Shown here piece after piece: positions 41,717-44,906 of a DNA stretch of 44,906 bases. How positions within the stretch are numbered: position 1 is the stretch's first letter; each line of letters starts with the position of its first letter. The stretch is from positions 133,320-178,225 of the forward strand of contig CASEFA010000001.1 of assembly GCA_949287095.1 (NCBI GenBank), given 5' to 3'. This stretch comes from an uncultured Bacillota bacterium (lineage in GTDB: Bacteria; Bacillota; Clostridia; Peptostreptococcales; Anaerovoracaceae). A model generated the notes under the pieces. It searched no databases. It saw only the letters and a program-made list of their open reading frames with translations, and was not told the DNA's origin. The position numbers and the translations under genes are program-made.

Positions 41717-43069
41717 TTAAATATCTTTCAGCTTATTATACAAAGTGGCAAGGGAGATTCCAAGCTGTCTGGCGGTAAGCTTCTTGCCTGCCAGATCGTC
41801 GCCATTCTCCTTCAGAAGCTTGCGGATTTCCTCCCGCTCGAAGATTTTTACCCGCTGAGCGAGACTGGCTTCCGTGCCCATGCCGGTCTGACGCAGGATA
41901 CCGTCCGGAAGGGAATCCGTAACGATAATTCCGTTTTCCGACATGTACGCCGAAAACTCGAGCACGTTGCGCAGTTCCCTGACGTTTCCCGGCCAGCCGT
42001 AGGACGCCAGACACTGACGAGCGCCATCGTCGATGGTGATGGAGCGCTTAAGCTTCCGGGACAACTCTGAGAGAATAATATCGGTGAGAGCAGGAATGTC
42101 CTCCCGTCGCTTCCTGAGAGGCGGAATACTTATGATGAATGTTGACAGCCTGTAATAGAGATCCTGACGGAACTTTCCTTTTTCTATGTAGGCTTGCAGG
42201 TCGGCGTTGGAAGCCGTGATAATGCGAACGTCCACATCTATTTCCTGAATCCCGCCTAAAGGCCTTATTTTCCCCTCCTGTATGGCTCTAAGCAGCTTTG
42301 CCTGAAGAGAATAATCCATCTCCGATATTTCGTCGAGAAACAGCGTGCCTCCGTTCGCAGCTTCAAACAGGCCGATTTTGCCGCCTTTCTTAGCGCCGGT
42401 AAATGCGCCCTCCACATATCCGAACAGCTCCGATTCCAGGGTATTGGTATTGAAATTGGCGCAGTTTATGGTTACGAACACTGCATCTCCACGAGAGCTG
42501 GCGTTATGTATGGCCTGGGCATAAAGTTCTTTTCCCGTACCGCTTTCGGATGACAGCAGCACGGCGGCATCGGTTTTCGCGGCTTTCTGCGCCATTTCCT
42601 TGACAGCTTTTACATTTTCCGACACCGCTACGATAGAATCGAAGGTGTATCTTGCGGAATTTGCTTTATTAACCCGATGAAGCACCTGCCTGTTCCGCTT
42701 TTCGTATCTTTCAAGCTCGCCCTGAAAATCATAGGCGTCCTTCAGAAATGTTACGACCGATATGCCTCCAATCACCTGGCCTTCACGAAGAATCGGATAC
42801 ATATTCACAAAGTATACCTCGTTCTCCTTCTCCATTCGAGGCACGTGAAGCACGGGCTTTCCGGTTTTCACAACTTCCGGCAGCCTTGCTCCCGGTCTTA
42901 CATCGGTCAGGAACTGTCCCTCTACCGGCTCCTTCAGGCCTTTGCTTTCTTTTCTTAAAAATCCGAGATAGGCTTTGTTTGCGAATACGATACGTCCGTG
43001 GGTATCGATTATGTTTATGCCTTCGCTCATGGCGTCAAACGTCGCTCTCGCCTCGTCGCTCAGATACAT
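41717..43069 (-). CDS. Sigma-54 interaction transcriptional activator (PAS-AAA-Fis HTH)
   Basis: This 450-aa protein has three parts: an N-terminal PAS domain (about residues 7-110, NIIDTHGRIVFANKAYLGFL), an AAA+ domain with Walker A SSESGTGKE (173-181, the first Gly replaced by Ser) and GAFTGA sigma-54 loop (221-226), and a C-terminal Fis-type helix-turn-helix (KKLTARQLGISLATLYNKLK). It resembles regulators of organic-acid operons. It lies directly upstream of the sigma-54 dependent CitMHS operon on the same strand, so it is the probable activator of that operon, with the PAS domain sensing the substrate. Confidence 0.92.
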   Translation of the reverse strand: MYLSDEARATFDAMSEGINIIDTHGRIVFANKAYLGFLRKESKGLKEPVEGQFLTDVRPGARLPEVVKTGKPVLHVPRMEKENEVYFVNMYPILREGQVIGGISVVTFLKDAYDFQGELERYEKRNRQVLHRVNKANSARYTFDSIVAVSENVKAVKEMAQKAAKTDAAVLLSSESGTGKELYAQAIHNASSRGDAVFVTINCANFNTNTLESELFGYVEGAFTGAKKGGKIGLFEAANGGTLFLDEISEMDYSLQAKLLRAIQEGKIRPLGGIQEIDVDVRIITASNADLQAYIEKGKFRQDLYYRLSTFIISIPPLRKRREDIPALTDIILSELSRKLKRSITIDDGARQCLASYGWPGNVRELRNVLEFSAYMSENGIIVTDSLPDGILRQTGMGTEASLAQRVKIFEREEIRKLLKENGDDLAGKKLTARQLGISLATLYNKLKDI

Positions 43070-43102
43070 ACAGCTTACCTCCCATATAAATAACCGGCGG
43101 AC

Positions 43103-44050
43103 TTAAGACTTAACCCTGCCCGCATCCGCACCGTCCGCGCATTCACTTTCCACATCTATGACGACGATTTCCGGCCTGTTGAATATGCGGAACGGAAATG
43201 TACTGTTTCCAAGGCCCCGGCTCACCGCCATCTTTGCTTTCCCGCAATCGTAGATTCCCGAAGTGTATTTTGGCAGAACGCCCTGCTCAGGCGCAAAAAG
43301 TCCCATATCCGTTCCGGGGATTCTTATCTGGCCTCCATGAGCGTGACCGCAGGCTATGAGGTCGGCGCCGCACTTTGCGTAATCGGAGATGAACTGGGGC
43401 TCATGCGCCAGCAACACGGTAAACGCATCGTCTGTGCCAGCCGCCGACTTCGCCTCCTTAACGGCTTTTCTTCCCTCTTCCACTATCACTTCTCCGTCGT
43501 GAACCGGGCTGAATCTGTTGCCTCCCCTGCTTTCGTTAAGGGTTTCCTCCGAAATTCCGGCTATGCAGATTTTGTACGATGTGCCGTCTTTGACGCGGGA
43601 CATTACGTGGGCGGTGCAGCCTTTGTCCAGGATCAGATTCCAGCCGTACTTTTCCATGCGCTCATACATTGCGTTCACCTCTTCATCGTCTAATGACGAT
43701 TCATGGTTTCCGTTGACGTAGCACACCGGAGCGACGGTTCCAAGCCCCCTGGCAAGCTCACAGCACGCCTCAAAGTCCGTATGATTCCTGTCCACGATGT
43801 CCCCGACAAAGAGTATCACGTCCGGACGGCAGGAGGCGATTTTCTTCACCAGGCGGTGCTGAGCTTTTCCGAATGTTTTGCTCTGAAGATCCGAGACGAG
43901 AACCATCTTCAGGCGCTCGCCTTCGGGAATTTTCGGCGACGTCAGTTTCATCCGGCTTACTGTAAGAGCGTTATTTTCAAATGCCAGAAATCCTGCGGCA
44001 AGCCCCGCCAGTCCTGCCGCAAGTCCGGTTTGCTTCATCGTTTTATTCAT
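43103..44050 (-). CDS. Metallophosphoesterase, YkuE-like, membrane-anchored
   Basis: This 315-aa phosphoesterase has an N-terminal hydrophobic anchor (GLAAGLAGLAAGFLAF) and the calcineurin-like motifs: VSDLQS (Gln where DxH is usual), GDIVDR, GNHES, LLAHEP and ACGHAHGGQ. The DxQ change may alter metal binding at the first site. Relatives are metal-dependent phosphodiesterases or lipid-headgroup hydrolases at the outer membrane face; the substrate is unknown here. The open frame runs to 44311, but the ATG at 44050 with AAGGG upstream gives the proper signal anchor. Confidence 0.88.
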   Translation of the reverse strand: MNKTMKQTGLAAGLAGLAAGFLAFENNALTVSRMKLTSPKIPEGERLKMVLVSDLQSKTFGKAQHRLVKKIASCRPDVILFVGDIVDRNHTDFEACCELARGLGTVAPVCYVNGNHESSLDDEEVNAMYERMEKYGWNLILDKGCTAHVMSRVKDGTSYKICIAGISEETLNESRGGNRFSPVHDGEVIVEEGRKAVKEAKSAAGTDDAFTVLLAHEPQFISDYAKCGADLIACGHAHGGQIRIPGTDMGLFAPEQGVLPKYTSGIYDCGKAKMAVSRGLGNSTFPFRIFNRPEIVVIDVESECADGADAGRVKS

Positions 44051-44069
44051 TGGCCATTTCCCTTTCTTC

Positions 44070-44098
44070 TTGTAATCGTCCGTTTTTACAGCTATAAT
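44070..44098 (+). promoter_or_regulatory. Probable sigma-A promoter for the DUF3887-like gene
   Basis: TTGTAA (44070-44075), 17 nt, TATAAT (44093-44098). The -10 lies in a 14-bp palindrome GCTATAATTATAGC (44091-44104). Confidence 0.65.
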
Positions 44099-44143
44099 TA
44101 TAGCAAAGTCAGACAATTCTATCCATACCGCGAGGTGATTAAA

Positions 44144-44554
44144 ATGAAAAAAAGATACGTCGTGATACCGGCAGCCCTTTCCATCCTCATAGGCATATGC
44201 GCGTTCAACGGAAAAGGTAGCAATGTTCCGGCAGACGAGAAGATAGAGCTGGTCATGAGAGCGAAGAATTTTGTGCGCAGGCTGAACCGCCGGGAGTACG
44301 AGAACTGCCATGAAATGTTCGGCGAGACCATGGCGGAATCAAATCCGGTGGAAAAGCTTCGCGAGACCTTCGACCCTATCGTCGATTCTCTAGGAGATTT
44401 CCTGTGCTTTCGCAGCGCCTCCGTCACAAGAAAAAATTACGACGGAAGTCTCTATACCCTCTGCACGCTTAGATGCTCATACGACAAAGGCAGCGCAGTC
44501 TTTACGGTGCTCTTTAACGAAGAAAACAAAATCGACGGCGTGTATGTAAGGTAG
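44144..44554 (+). CDS. Small secreted or anchored protein, DUF3887-like
   Basis: This 136-aa protein has an N-terminal signal or anchor (MKKRYVVIPAALSILIGICAF) and a compact domain: KNFVRRLNRREYENCHEMFGETM, a middle FDPIVDSLGDF, and a beta-rich end with TLCTLRCSYDKGSAVFTVLFNEENKIDGVYV. This layout is that of the NTF2-like DUF3887 family, of unknown function. GAGGTGA precedes the ATG. It is transcribed divergently from the phosphoesterase. Confidence 0.7.
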   Translation: MKKRYVVIPAALSILIGICAFNGKGSNVPADEKIELVMRAKNFVRRLNRREYENCHEMFGETMAESNPVEKLRETFDPIVDSLGDFLCFRSASVTRKNYDGSLYTLCTLRCSYDKGSAVFTVLFNEENKIDGVYVR

Positions 44555-44906
44555 GCAGGCGTCCAGGCAAAGAATCCGACTCGTCAATGATGGGGTTTTG
44601 GTTTTTCGACAAAATCTTCAATTTCCCAAAACCGGGTTTTGGGTTTCTTCTAATATCCGCTTTTTCCCAATAACCGTCTGGCTGAAATATGCGCCCGTTT
44701 GCGTGAAGGTGTTCCGCAAGTTATTGGGAAAATTTAAAAACGATGGGATTCCCAATAACGAGAAGGGTATCACATCGTTTTCTTTATTATGGCTTTATGG
44801 GGTGGTTAGTCAAGTCCAAATTTGTGTGTAAAATCGTTATCAGGTAAATATTAATCTCTATCATTAAGCTGCTTGCAGATATTGCGTCCTTGCTATCTCA
44901 TGCAGC
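44555..44906. other. Intergenic end of window, repeat-bearing, no supported gene
   Basis: Apart from the inverted repeats at 44625-44760 I see no gene, promoter or RNA that can be supported. A 77-codon frame at 44598-44831 covers the repeats, lacks a ribosome binding site and is likely spurious. Confidence 0.55.
44625..44760. repeat. Inverted repeats with CCCAA core
   Basis: CCCAAAACCGGGTTTTGGG (44625-44643) is a 9-bp perfect stem with a 1-base centre. TTTTCCCAATAAC (44662-44674) is exactly reversed as GTTATTGGGAAAA (44720-44732), and TTCCCAATAAC recurs at 44749-44759. Together they could fold into a structured RNA or mark a small element. Confidence 0.7.

Overview
The window looks like chromosome of an anaerobic, low-to-mid GC Clostridia-type Firmicute. 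The evidence is a complete S10-spc ribosomal protein cluster in Firmicute order, with a zinc-ribbon (CxxC) S14 and strong AGGAGG ribosome binding sites. A PerR-like regulator with rubrerythrin and desulfoferrodoxin (an anaerobe's oxidative-stress set), two sigma-54 activators and a RocB-type peptidase add to this. Placement near the Peptostreptococcales/Anaerovoracaceae is only a guess.

Layout. 1-10328 (minus): rpsJ-rplC-rplD-rplW-rplB-rpsS-rplV-rpsC-rplP-rpmC-rpsQ-rplN-rplX-rplE-rpsN-rpsH-rplF-rplR-rpsE-rpmD-rplO-secY, with secY cut by the window edge and a sigma-A-like promoter near 10570-10598. 10600-11842: a long non-coding stretch with short inverted repeats and a degraded fragment resembling adenosylhomocysteinase. 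11843-16302 (plus): a RocB-like M20 peptidase, an APC amino-acid permease and an MFS transporter.

16475-28878 is a more AT-rich island of about 12.4 kb bounded by 249-bp direct repeats (16226-16474 and 28879-29127, 6 mismatches). The right copy carries the last codons of the MFS gene, so the island interrupts an ancestral MFS / rubrerythrin junction. The island holds two divergent units around a RocR-like sigma-54 activator. The minus unit is an arginine-deiminase-fold enzyme, OppA-B-C-D-F, a TauE/SafE permease and a GPH-type symporter. The plus unit is a second arginine-deiminase-fold enzyme and a DUF1847 protein. Each unit has a recognisable -24/-12 promoter. My reading is a sigma-54 controlled uptake and catabolism system for a guanidino compound, perhaps a modified arginine or a peptide; the substrate is unknown.

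29179-30727: rubrerythrin and PerR-like regulator (minus) and desulfoferrodoxin (plus), with a Fur/PerR-type box. 30784-35658 (minus): a membrane protein, a Na/Pi cotransporter-PhoU protein, a YdiB-like shikimate/quinate dehydrogenase and a TGS-domain nucleoside kinase. 36167-37102: two paralogous small membrane proteins, one broken by an in-frame TGA where its sister has Trp. 37554-38063: a PC4/YdbC-type ssDNA-binding protein. 38298-43069: a sigma-54 controlled operon (CitMHS transporter, AtuA-like protein, separate AtuA C-terminal-type protein) with its activator, a consensus -24/-12 promoter and two palindromic putative enhancer sites, one of which doubles as the activator's terminator. 43103-44554: a YkuE-like metallophosphoesterase and a small secreted or anchored DUF3887-like protein. 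Several long intergenic regions each carry their own short motif repeated in inverted orientation. No tRNA, rRNA, CRISPR array, transposase or integrase was recognised.
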